Shown: positions 1 through 6,350, numbered from the stretch's first letter. The stretch is 6,618 bases of DNA from Natronohydrobacter sp. (GCA_007118445.1 SKRP01000138.1:1-6618); one strand, 5' to 3'. Notes: generated by a model from the letters alone, not told the origin. Made by a program: numbers and translations.

Positions 1-1280
1 TCGCCGCCCATCCCGGCATCATGATCTGGGGCACTCTGGAAGCGCGGGTGCAAGGCGCTGATCTGGTGATCCTAGCCGGGCTGAACGAAGGGATCTGGCC
101 CAAGACCCCGGAGCCCGACCCCTGGCTGAACCGCCGGATGCGCGCCGATGCCGGGCTTTTGTTGCCCGAACGCCAGATCGGGCTGTCCGCGCATGACTTC
201 CAGCAGGCGATTGCCGCGCGCGAGGTGGTGCTGTCGCGCGCCACACGCGATGCGGAAGCGCAGACCGTGCCCTCGCGCTGGCTCAACCGCCTGACCAATC
301 TGCTGAACGGTTTGCCGGAACAGGGGGTCGCCGCGCTGGACGGGATGCGCGCGCGCGGCCAGCACTGGCTGGCCATGGCCGAGGTATTTGACGCGCATTT
401 CGACCATCTGCCCGCTGATTTGCCCGCCCCGCGCCCTGCACCCGCGCCCCCTGTCGCGGCCCGGCCGCGCCTATTGCCTGTGACCGCGATCAGCCGCCTG
501 ATCCGCGACCCTTACGAGATTTACGCGAAATATGTGCTTGGGTTGCGCAAGCTTAATTCGCTGCATCCTTCGCCCGATGCGCTGTTGCGCGGGACCGTGC
601 TTCACAAGGTGCTGGAAGTGTTCAGCAAATCCGCGCCGGAACCGGATGCGCTGGCGCAGTTGATGCGGATCGGGGCAGAGGTCTTGCGCGATGAAGTGCC
701 CTGGCCTGCGGCGCGCGCGCTGTTTCAGGCGCGGCTGGCGCGGTCGGCGCAGGCGTTTTTGCAGTTCCATCTCGACCAGCCCGGCCGGGTGCTGATGCTG
801 GAAGAACAGGGCAGGATGATCCTGCGCGACCCAGCCTTCACGCTGATTGCCAAGCCCGACCGGGTGGATGAATGGCCGGACGGGCGGGTGCATATCATTG
901 ATTACAAGACGGGTAATCCGCCGACGAAATCCATGCAAAAGCATTTCGACAAGCAGCTTCTGTTACAGGCGATGATGGCGGAAGAGGCCGCTTTCGAGGC
1001 GCTGGGCCTGCGCGAGGTGGCGCGCATCACCTATCTGGGACTGGGTGCGACGCCGAAGATCGAGGCGACCGAAATCACGCCCGCGATCCTTGCAGAAACG
1101 CGGGAGCAATTCGAACGGCTGATCCGCGCCTATCTCTCGCCGGATCGCGGCTTTCCCGCGCGGCGCTATCTGCTGAAAGAGCAGGAAGTGTCGGATTATG
1201 ACCACCTGTCGCGCTTTGGCGAATGGGTGATGCAGGACGCGCCTGTCACTTTGCCGGTGGGGGATGCAGATGCAGTTTGA
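1..1280 (+). CDS. addB: AddB, nuclease/inactivated-helicase subunit of AddAB (C-terminal part, 5' end outside window)
   Basis: AddB pairs with AddA to unwind and resect double-strand DNA ends before RecA-dependent recombination; in this family AddB also recognises Chi-like sites. The frame is open from base 3, and the first codons (AAHPGIMIWGTLEAR) continue a known AddB block ending in LILAGLNEGIWP-type sequence (nt 75-110 region), so the ATG at 21 is internal. The C-terminal nuclease domain is visible: RGTVLH with the histidine codon at 603, KPDRVD with the aspartate at 858, IDYKTG with the aspartate at 900 and lysine at 906, and a downstream glutamine at 954. These match the RecB-type nuclease motifs, so the domain should be active. 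The whole visible part contains no cysteine, whereas Bacillus AddB uses a cysteine set around this domain to hold an iron-sulfur cluster. The gene overlaps addA, which indicates translational coupling. Alphaproteobacterial AddB is usually about 1000 residues, so roughly the last 40% is present. Confidence 0.95.
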   Translation, partial: AAHPGIMIWGTLEARVQGADLVILAGLNEGIWPKTPEPDPWLNRRMRADAGLLLPERQIGLSAHDFQQAIAAREVVLSRATRDAEAQTVPSRWLNRLTNLLNGLPEQGVAALDGMRARGQHWLAMAEVFDAHFDHLPADLPAPRPAPAPPVAARPRLLPVTAISRLIRDPYEIYAKYVLGLRKLNSLHPSPDALLRGTVLHKVLEVFSKSAPEPDALAQLMRIGAEVLRDEVPWPAARALFQARLARSAQAFLQFHLDQPGRVLMLEEQGRMILRDPAFTLIAKPDRVDEWPDGRVHIIDYKTGNPPTKSMQKHFDKQLLLQAMMAEEAAFEALGLREVARITYLGLGATPKIEATEITPAILAETREQFERLIRAYLSPDRGFPARRYLLKEQEVSDYDHLSRFGEWVMQDAPVTLPVGDADAV

Positions 1281-4200
1281 CGAGGCCACACTTGCGCAGA
1301 ACCGCGCCGCCAGCCCGCGCGAGTCGACCTGGCTGTCGGCCAATGCAGGGTCGGGCAAGACCAAGGTTCTGACCGACCGTGTGGCGCGGCTGTTGCTGCG
1401 CGGGGTCGAGCCGCAGCGCATCCTGTGCCTGACCTATACCAAGGCGGCCGCCAGCGAGATGCAGAACCGGTTGTTCAGGTTGCTGGGCGAATGGGCGATG
1501 CTGCCTGAGCCCAAATTGCGCGCGGCGCTTGCGATGATCGATGCTGAACCTGCGGGCGGGCTGGCCGAGGCGCGGCGCCTGTTCGCCCGCGCGATCGAAG
1601 CTCCGGGCGGGCTGAAAATCCAGACCATCCATTCCTTCTGCGCGGCGCTGTTGCGGCGCTTTCCGCTGGAAGCAGGGCTGTCCCCGGCCTTTACCGAGAT
1701 GGATGACCGTTCGGCCCGCATCCTGCGTGCGGATGTGCTGGACCGGCTGGCCGAGGGCGAGGGGCGCGGTGCGCTTGATGCTTTGGCGCGCGTCTTTACC
1801 GGGGCCGATCTGGATGATCTGCTGCGCGAGTTCTGCGGGCAGGCGCAGGCATTTGACGGCCCGCTGCCCGAGGCCGAGTTGCGCGCGGCGCTCGATCTGC
1901 CCGAAGGGTATGATGCGCAGACGCTGTTGGCGGAGGTGTTTCTGGGCAGCGAATTTGCGCTGTTCGACGATCTGGTGCCGGTCCTTGCCGCAGGCAGCGT
2001 CACCGATGCGAGGAACGCTGAAAAGCTGCGCGTGATTGCGCAGGGCGCACCGGATATGGCCATGCTCGAGGCGCTTGAGGGCTTGTTTCTGAATGGGGCG
2101 AAAACAAAGGCCCCGTTCAGCGCGAAAATCGGCAGCTTCCCGACCAAAGCCACGCAAACGGCGCTTGGGCCGCGACTTGACCCGCTCAACCAGTTGATGG
2201 CGCGCGTGGAAAACGCCCGCGCCCGTCGCGTCGCGCTGACCTGTTTTGACCGCAGTGCAGCCCTGCATGAATTCGCCCGCGCCTTCCTGCCCGCCTATGC
2301 GGCTGCCAAAGCCGCGCGCGGTTGGCTGGATTTCGACGATCTGATCACGCGCGCGGGGCAATTGCTGACCGACCCTTCGGTCGCGCAATGGGTGCTGTTC
2401 AAACTCGATGGCGGGGTGGATCATATTCTGGTCGATGAGGCGCAGGATACCTCGCCCGGCCAATGGCGCGTGATCGAGCATCTGGCGCAGGAATTCACTG
2501 CCGGGATTGGCGCGCGCGACGCCAGCCGCACCTTGTTTGTCGTGGGCGACAAGAAACAGTCGATCTATTCCTTTCAGGGCGCGGATCTGCGGGTGTTCGA
2601 TGCGATGCAGGCGCAGTTCCGCGAAAAACTCGCCCATGTCGATCTGCGGCTGAATGAAGCGCTGCTTGCGCATTCCTTCCGCTCTTCGGACGCGATCCTG
2701 CGCATGGTCGATGCGACTTTCCGGCCGCCGCATGATGCCGGGCTGGGGGACGCGCCGCAGCATATCGCCTTTAACGCCGCACTGCCGGGGCGGGTGGATC
2801 TCTGGCCTGTGATTGAAAGTGGCGACAGCCCCGATCCGCCCGACTGGTATGACCCGGTCGATATACTGCCCGATGAACATCATTTCCGCCAACTCGCCCG
2901 CAAGATCGCCGCCGAGTTGCGGCGGATGATCGATACTGGCGTGATGATCCCGCAGAAGGATGGCGCAAGGCCCATGACCGAGGGCGATGTGCTGATCCTT
3001 GTGCGCCGCCGCAATGCGCTGTTTCACGAGATCATTGCTGCCTGCAAGGCCGAAGGCCTGCAGATGGCCGGGGCCGACCGGCTGCGGCTGGGGGGCGAGA
3101 TGGCCGTGCGCGATCTGACGGCGCTGCTGGCCTTTCTGGCGACACCCGAGGATGACCTGTCGCTCGCTGCCTGCCTGCGCTCGCCGCTCTTTGGATGGTC
3201 CGAGGATCGGCTGTTTCGGCTGGCACAGGGGCGCGAGGGGGCGTTTCTCTGGACCCGGCTGCGTGAGAGCGGCGAGGTCGCCACGCTGGAGGTGATCAAC
3301 GATCTGCGCCGCCAGACCGATTTTCTGCGCCCCTATGACCTGATCGAGCGGATGCTGACGCGCCATGATGGCCGCCGCCGCCTGATCGCGCGGCTGGGTG
3401 GCGAGGCCGAAGAGGGGATCGATGCGTTCCTGAGCCAGGCGCTGGCCTATGAGCCGCTGGAAACCCCCAGTCTGACCGGGTTTCTGGCCTGGCTGGAACA
3501 GGGCGATGTACAGATCAAGCGTGAACTCGGCCGCGCCGAGGGGCGGCTGCGGGTGATGACCGTGCATGGGGCCAAGGGGCTGGAAGCGCCGGTCGTGATC
3601 CTGCCGGATACAGCGGATCGCACGGCGCGCGACAGCGGGCAGATTGTCGATATCGGCGGGGTGCCGGTCTGGCGCATGTCGCAGGGTGACGCGCCCGAGG
3701 CCATGCGCGAGAGCTTTGACGCGCGTGCAGAGCGCAGCGCCGAAGAAGATGCGCGGCTGTTGTATGTCGCGATGACGCGGGCCGAGCATTGGCTGATCAT
3801 CGCCGCTGCGGGCAAGGTGAAGCAGCCCGAAAGCTGGTATAACCGGATGACCGAGGGTCTGGCGCAGACTGGCGCTGTGGTCTGCGACATGCCGACCGGG
3901 CGCGGGCAGCGCGCGCAGCATCTCGACTGGCCGGTTCCCTCGGCTGTGGTGGCAAGACCTGCCGGGCCGGAACTGCCTGCGCTGCCGGATTGTCTGTGGC
4001 AGATGGCCCCGGCACCGGCTGCTGCGCCGCCGATCGTGACGCCTTCGGGTCTGGGCGGGGCAAAGGTGCTTGGCAGCGAGGCGGGCGACAGCAGCGTGAT
4101 CGCGCTGGAGCGTGGCACACAGTTGCATCTGCTGCTCGAGCATCTGCCGCTCTGGCCAGAGGCGGACTGGCCCGCGCGCGCGCATGATCTGCTGGCAAGT

Positions 4201-4623
4201 GGCGAGAGCGGCCCGCCTGCGGATCAGGATGCGCTTCTGGCCGAGGCCGCGCAGGTCTTGCGCGCGCCCGAACTGGTCGGGCTTTTCGGGCCGGACAGTC
4301 TGGCCGAGGTCGAGATCACGGCAGAGCTGTTCGGCCAGCCGATGCAGGGGCTGATCGACCGGCTGCTCCTGGCCCCGGATCATGTGCTGGCGGTCGATTA
4401 CAAGTCGAACCGGGCTGTTCCCGAGCGGCCCGAGACTGTGCCGGAAGGGCTTTTGCGGCAGATGGGGGCCTATCGCGCAGCCCTGAAGCAGGTTTTTCCG
4501 GAGCGCGACATCCGGGTTGCGCTCTTGTGGACCACGACTGCGGATCTGATGCATCTGCCTGCTGCGCTGGTCGATGCTGCGCTCGCGCGCGCGGCGCTTG
4601 AATCCGGCGCGGCGCAGGCTTAG
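1270..4623 (+). CDS. addA: AddA, UvrD-type helicase-nuclease subunit of AddAB
   Basis: AddA is the motor and second nuclease of the AddAB end-resection complex. With the start at 1270 the protein has 1117 residues, normal for alphaproteobacteria. Superfamily 1 helicase motifs appear in order: Walker A ANAGSGKT (24-31), motif Ia around LTYTKAAASEM (54-64), TIHSF (119-123), Walker B DEAQD (389-393), motif III GDKKQSIYSFQGAD (426-439), HSFRSS (468-473), TVHGAKGLE (764-772) and YVAMTRAE (832-839). The C-terminal RecB-type nuclease has GTQLH with His953, LIDR with Asp1030, VDYKSN with Asp1043 and Lys1045, and QMGAY with Gln1064 and Tyr1068, so it looks catalytically complete. Two in-frame ATGs exist, at 1264 and 1270. 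I chose 1270 because GGGGGA (1259-1264) sits 5 nt before it and MQFDEATLAQ resembles the usual AddA N-terminus; the earlier start adds only two residues. The frame overlaps addB by 11 nt (17 nt with the earlier start). No promoter of its own is apparent. Confidence 0.97.
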   Translation: MQFDEATLAQNRAASPRESTWLSANAGSGKTKVLTDRVARLLLRGVEPQRILCLTYTKAAASEMQNRLFRLLGEWAMLPEPKLRAALAMIDAEPAGGLAEARRLFARAIEAPGGLKIQTIHSFCAALLRRFPLEAGLSPAFTEMDDRSARILRADVLDRLAEGEGRGALDALARVFTGADLDDLLREFCGQAQAFDGPLPEAELRAALDLPEGYDAQTLLAEVFLGSEFALFDDLVPVLAAGSVTDARNAEKLRVIAQGAPDMAMLEALEGLFLNGAKTKAPFSAKIGSFPTKATQTALGPRLDPLNQLMARVENARARRVALTCFDRSAALHEFARAFLPAYAAAKAARGWLDFDDLITRAGQLLTDPSVAQWVLFKLDGGVDHILVDEAQDTSPGQWRVIEHLAQEFTAGIGARDASRTLFVVGDKKQSIYSFQGADLRVFDAMQAQFREKLAHVDLRLNEALLAHSFRSSDAILRMVDATFRPPHDAGLGDAPQHIAFNAALPGRVDLWPVIESGDSPDPPDWYDPVDILPDEHHFRQLARKIAAELRRMIDTGVMIPQKDGARPMTEGDVLILVRRRNALFHEIIAACKAEGLQMAGADRLRLGGEMAVRDLTALLAFLATPEDDLSLAACLRSPLFGWSEDRLFRLAQGREGAFLWTRLRESGEVATLEVINDLRRQTDFLRPYDLIERMLTRHDGRRRLIARLGGEAEEGIDAFLSQALAYEPLETPSLTGFLAWLEQGDVQIKRELGRAEGRLRVMTVHGAKGLEAPVVILPDTADRTARDSGQIVDIGGVPVWRMSQGDAPEAMRESFDARAERSAEEDARLLYVAMTRAEHWLIIAAAGKVKQPESWYNRMTEGLAQTGAVVCDMPTGRGQRAQHLDWPVPSAVVARPAGPELPALPDCLWQMAPAPAAAPPIVTPSGLGGAKVLGSEAGDSSVIALERGTQLHLLLEHLPLWPEADWPARAHDLLASGESGPPADQDALLAEAAQVLRAPELVGLFGPDSLAEVEITAELFGQPMQGLIDRLLLAPDHVLAVDYKSNRAVPERPETVPEGLLRQMGAYRAALKQVFPERDIRVALLWTTTADLMHLPAALVDAALARAALESGAAQA

Positions 4624-4659
4624 GTAGGGGGCAACTGAAATCCGAACCTGGAGGGGCCA

Positions 4660-4980
4660 ATGCCCACTATTGCAGTCACCGATGCTACATTTGACGCCGA
4701 AGTGCGCCAGTCCGATATTCCTGTTGTGGTCGATTTCTGGGCCGAATGGTGCGGCCCGTGCAAGCAGATCGGCCCGGCGCTGGAAGAGCTGTCGGCGGAA
4801 TTTGACGGACGCGTGAAGATCGCCAAGGTCAATGTCGATGAGAACCCGAATACTGCGGCCTCGATGGGCATTCGCGGTATTCCGGCGCTGTTTCTGTTCC
4901 GTGATGGCCAGGTCGTGTCGAACAAGGTCGGCGCGGCCCCGAAATCGGCCTTGCAGAGCTGGATCAGCGAATCGGTCTGA
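4660..4980 (+). CDS. trxA: Thioredoxin (TrxA)
   Basis: This is a small cytoplasmic disulfide reductase that is recharged by thioredoxin reductase and NADPH and reduces targets such as ribonucleotide reductase, methionine sulfoxide reductase and peroxiredoxins. The 106-residue protein is the classic single-domain thioredoxin length. The active site WCGPC lies at residues 30-34 with Lys35 following, the buried Asp25 is present in VVDFWAEW, and the cis-proline is Pro75 in RGIPALFLF. There is no signal peptide, which fits a cytoplasmic enzyme and not a cytochrome-maturation thioredoxin. The ribosome binding site GGAGG (4650-4654) sits 5 nt before the ATG. The gene begins 36 nt after the addA stop and could be read from the addBA transcript, although a housekeeping thioredoxin would be expected to have its own promoter, which I cannot place. 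A strong terminator follows the stop codon within 10 nt. Confidence 0.97.
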   Translation: MPTIAVTDATFDAEVRQSDIPVVVDFWAEWCGPCKQIGPALEELSAEFDGRVKIAKVNVDENPNTAASMGIRGIPALFLFRDGQVVSNKVGAAPKSALQSWISESV

Positions 4981-4988
4981 TCGGTCAG

Positions 4989-5013
4989 GGGCGCGAGGGG
5001 ATCGCGCCCTTTT
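4989..5013 (+). terminator. Intrinsic (rho-independent) terminator of trxA
   Basis: An 8-bp perfect stem, GGGCGCGA (4989-4996) pairing with TCGCGCCC (5002-5009), encloses a 5-nt loop GGGGA and is followed directly by TTTT (5010-5013). It starts 8 nt after the trxA stop codon and precedes the hslV leader, so it probably separates the addBA-trxA transcript from hslV. The T-run is short but the stem is GC-rich and perfect. Confidence 0.85.
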
Positions 5014-5040
5014 CCCGAACGTTACTCTGCGCCGAGAGAT

Positions 5041-5075
5041 GCGCCTCCGGCGGGAGTATTTTCGGCAAGATGAAG
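5041..5075 (+). repeat. Copy of a Rhodobacteraceae-type dispersed intergenic element
   Basis: The segment running from GCGCCTCCGGCGGGAG (5041-5056) through TATTTTCGGCAAGATGAAG (5057-5075) matches, from memory, a short motif found many times between genes in Rhodobacteraceae. It contains small overlapping hairpins: CGCC (5042-5045) with GGCG (5049-5052), or CTCC (5045-5048) with GGAG (5053-5056). A longer imperfect fold is possible with the sequence just upstream (ACTC 5024-5027 with GAGT 5054-5057, and CGCC 5030-5033 with GGCG 5049-5052). Only one copy is in the window, so the repeat status rests on recollection. Its 3' end merges with the hslV ribosome binding site. Its function is unknown to me. 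Confidence 0.6.
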
Positions 5076-5083
5076 AGGCTGCG

Positions 5084-5635
5084 ATGAGTGATTTTCCGGG
5101 CTGGCATGGCACGACGATTCTGGCTGTGCGGTGTGGCGGAGAGGTGGTCGTGGCGGGAGATGGTCAGGTCTCGCTCGGGCAGACCGTGATCAAGGGGAGC
5201 GCGCGCAAGGTGCGCAGGCTGTCGCCGGGCGGATATGATGTCGTCGCGGGGTTTGCCGGTTCGACGGCGGATGCATTCACCTTGCTGGAGCGGTTGGAGG
5301 CCAAGCTGGAGGCCACGCCGGGGCAGTTGGCGCGGGCCTCGGTTGAGTTGGCGAAGGACTGGCGGACGGACAAGTATTTGCAGAAGCTGGAGGCCATGCT
5401 GATCGTGTCGGACGGGTGCGATCTGTTCGTGATCACAGGTGCGGGCGATGTGCTGGAGCCGGAGTATGACGTCGCGGCAATCGGCTCGGGCGGCAATTTC
5501 GCTTTGGCCGCTGCGCGCGGGTTGATGGCGAGTGAGATGTCTGCGGAAGAGGTGGCGCGGCGCGCGATGGCGATTGCGGCGGATATCTGCGTCTATACCA
5601 ATGGCAACCTGACTGTGGAGAAGATCAGCGCTTGA
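5084..5635 (+). CDS. hslV: HslV (ClpQ), peptidase subunit of the HslUV ATP-dependent protease
   Basis: HslV forms a double hexameric ring of threonine peptidases in the cytoplasm that degrades proteins unfolded by the HslU ATPase, mainly under heat and other protein stress. The protein is 183 residues. The first nine (MSDFPGWHG) form the propeptide that is removed to expose Thr10 as the catalytic N-terminus; counted from that threonine, Asp17 (AGDGQ) and Lys33 (ARKVRRL) are the conserved partners of proteasome-type active sites. The GSGGNFALAAARGLM block in the second half is another family signature. The start is the ATG at 5084, with GAAGAGG (5072-5078) 5 nt upstream; the frame stays open further upstream but that part has no family similarity. 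The gene follows the trxA terminator, so it should have its own promoter within about 70 nt, but I see no convincing one. Its last 11 nt overlap the end of brnA on the other strand, and its partner hslU begins 787 nt later. Confidence 0.97.
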   Translation: MSDFPGWHGTTILAVRCGGEVVVAGDGQVSLGQTVIKGSARKVRRLSPGGYDVVAGFAGSTADAFTLLERLEAKLEATPGQLARASVELAKDWRTDKYLQKLEAMLIVSDGCDLFVITGAGDVLEPEYDVAAIGSGGNFALAAARGLMASEMSAEEVARRAMAIAADICVYTNGNLTVEKISA

Positions 5636-5921
5636 GTTGCGCCTCCATCCATGCGCGCAGGACGGCGTTCATGCGGGTCTGATAACCGGGGCCTTGTGAC
5701 TTGAAGAAGTCCAGCACATCGGGATCGACGCGCAGCGAGATCGCCTTTTTCGGTTCTGGCGTGACCAGTTCGGCGCGGGTCCAGTCCAGTTCGAATTCAT
5801 CTTCGTCCTGTTCGGGTTCCAGACCGAGGGCATCTGCGCGCCTCAGGGCCTCCCAATCAGTGCGGCTTTTGAGTTGGCGAACTTCCTCGAGCGAGTAACG
5901 CTTGATAGAGGTCTCGTTCAT
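5625..5921 (-). CDS. brnA: BrnA-family antitoxin (ribbon-helix-helix repressor)
   Basis: In characterised BrnTA systems, BrnA binds and neutralises the BrnT ribonuclease toxin and, with it, represses the operon promoter. The 98-residue protein has a variable N-terminal part (1-57) with a very acidic stretch, EPEQDEDEFELD at 35-46, and a C-terminal BrnA domain. KKAISLRVDPDVLDFFKSQG (58-77) should form the DNA-contacting beta strand and first helix, followed by GYQTRMNAVLRAWMEAQ (79-95), a typical ribbon-helix-helix pattern. The start at 5921 is favoured by GGAGGG at 5931-5936 with a 9-nt spacer; a longer frame reaches 6038 but has no ribosome binding site that I can see and no family similarity. 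The gene overlaps brnT by 65 nt, the toxin-first order usual for this family, so translation is probably coupled. Its stop codon lies inside the end of hslV. The acidic segment could wrap the basic toxin, but that is inference. Confidence 0.9.
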   Translation of the reverse strand: MNETSIKRYSLEEVRQLKSRTDWEALRRADALGLEPEQDEDEFELDWTRAELVTPEPKKAISLRVDPDVLDFFKSQGPGYQTRMNAVLRAWMEAQLKR

Positions 5922-6162
5922 TTTGTCGTGCCCTCCGGGCTGTGATGATGCGGGTGGTCCGTCCGCGAATTGTGAAAAAGACTGTGACAGTGATGCCGTT
6001 CCAAAGGCCGATTGCTGCAAACCGTTCCTCGGTCTCACTACGCGCGGGAATGACCAAGTGTGTTTCGTTGAAAATGGCGATCACGTCGATAAAGTCGAGG
6101 CGGTGTTTTTTGAGTGTCTTGAGGCGTTTGATTTCGTCCCATTCGAAAAATAGGTGTTCCAT
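5857..6162 (-). CDS. brnT: BrnT-family ribonuclease toxin
   Basis: BrnT toxins have a RelE-like fold and cut RNA, stopping growth until bound by BrnA; this is established for the Brucella pair. The 101-residue protein shows the family pattern in order: FFEWDEIKRLKTLKKHRLDF (5-24), EERFAAIGLWNG (45-56), VFFTIRG (61-67), RIITARRARQNERDLY (71-86). The usual KHG-x-x-F motif reads KHRLDF here, so the family glycine is replaced by arginine at 21; otherwise I see no broken motif and the gene looks intact. The C-terminal 15 residues or so (ALLARGSSPTQKPH) go beyond the conserved part. The ATG at 6162 has GAAGGA (6169-6174) 6 nt upstream. It is the first gene of a leftward brnT-brnA operon lying between hslV and hslU. 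Hand counts of two lines of this gene and its leader (6061-6180) give 43% G+C, far below addA, which is a sign of transfer. Confidence 0.9.
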   Translation of the reverse strand: MEHLFFEWDEIKRLKTLKKHRLDFIDVIAIFNETHLVIPARSETEERFAAIGLWNGITVTVFFTIRGRTTRIITARRARQNERDLYQALLARGSSPTQKPH

Positions 6163-6176
6163 CAGGTGTCCTTCAG

Positions 6177-6204
6177 TTTATTGCCCAGTCGGGCTTGATG
6201 TCAC
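6177..6204 (-). promoter_or_regulatory. Candidate promoter of the brnTA operon
   Basis: Reading leftward, GTGACA (6204-6199) resembles a -35 box (5 of 6 to TTGACA) and AATAAA (6182-6177) a -10 box (4 of 6 to TATAAT), with a 16-nt spacer. The spacer contains the inverted repeat GCCC-AGTC-GGGC (6183-6194), which is a plausible operator for BrnA because the family represses its own promoter. Transcription would begin only about 10 nt before the brnT start, which might clip its ribosome binding site, so a promoter further upstream beyond the heptamer array remains possible. Confidence 0.3.
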
Positions 6205-6217
6205 ATGGCGACCTCTC

Positions 6218-6308
6218 TTTCGTGTTTCGTGTTTCGTGTTTCGTGTTTCGTGTTTCGTGTTTCGTGTTTCGTGTTTCGTGTTTCGTGTTTCGTGTTTCGT
6301 GTTTCGTG
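6218..6308. repeat. Tandem heptamer array, 13 perfect copies of TTTCGTG
   Basis: Thirteen identical 7-bp units (91 bp) run without a single mismatch, followed by a partial TT at 6309-6310. On the other strand the unit reads CACGAAA. Because 7 and 3 share no factor, every frame on both strands reads through the array as a cyclic seven-residue peptide without stops, so open frames across it are not evidence of a protein. The array lies in the 260 bp between the divergent starts of brnT and hslU, 55 nt before brnT and 114 nt before hslU. Perfect copies suggest recent expansion or ongoing slipped-strand change, so copy number may vary between strains. I know of no protein that binds this unit. 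Confidence 0.97.
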
Positions 6309-6338
6309 TTGGCTGTGTTGCGCCATATCCTGTATATA
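6309..6338 (+). promoter_or_regulatory. Candidate promoter of hslU
   Basis: TTGGCT (6309-6314) as -35 and TATATA (6333-6338) as -10, each 4 of 6 to the sigma-70 consensus and 18 nt apart, would place the start of transcription about 75 nt before hslU. The first two bases of the -35 box are the leftover TT of the heptamer array, so the array sits where upstream promoter elements act. The -10 falls inside a perfect palindrome TGTATATACA (6331-6340). CCATAT at 6323-6328 also resembles a heat-shock sigma-32 -10 box, but I find no matching -35 at proper distance. Confidence 0.3.
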
Positions 6339-6350
6339 CACAATGATCAT
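6331..6350. promoter_or_regulatory. Pair of adjacent palindromes in the brnT-hslU intergenic region, possible operator
   Basis: Two perfect palindromes, TGTATATACA (6331-6340) and ATGATCAT (6343-6350), lie two bases apart between the heptamer array and hslU. They overlap the best hslU promoter candidate, so a repressor or activator could bind here. Which protein would bind is unknown. The rest of the stretch up to the hslU ribosome binding site (6351-6409) shows nothing I recognise. Confidence 0.25.

Noticed and set aside
4832..5083. An N-terminal extension of hslV reaching back into trxA.
   Set aside because: The extension overlaps trxA and the terminator and has no HslV similarity; the start at 5084 gives the normal propeptide and has its own ribosome binding site.
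1264..5112. A 1288-codon open frame on the minus strand, antisense to addA, trxA and the start of hslV.
   Set aside because: It runs opposite three clearly real genes in GC-rich DNA where stop codons are rare. Its translation is rich in arginine, glutamine, histidine and proline and shows no domain, as expected of a shadow frame.
5628..5642. A small hairpin GCGC-N7-GCGC at the hslV/brnA junction as a two-way terminator.
   Set aside because: The stem is only 4 bp and no T-run follows on either strand.
5625..6038. A longer version of brnA starting at 6038.
   Set aside because: The extra 39 residues lie over brnT in another frame, lack BrnA similarity and have no clear ribosome binding site, while the 5921 start has GGAGGG in place.
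6218..6308. The array as a CRISPR.
   Set aside because: The units are 7 bp and directly adjacent, with no spacers and no cas genes nearby.
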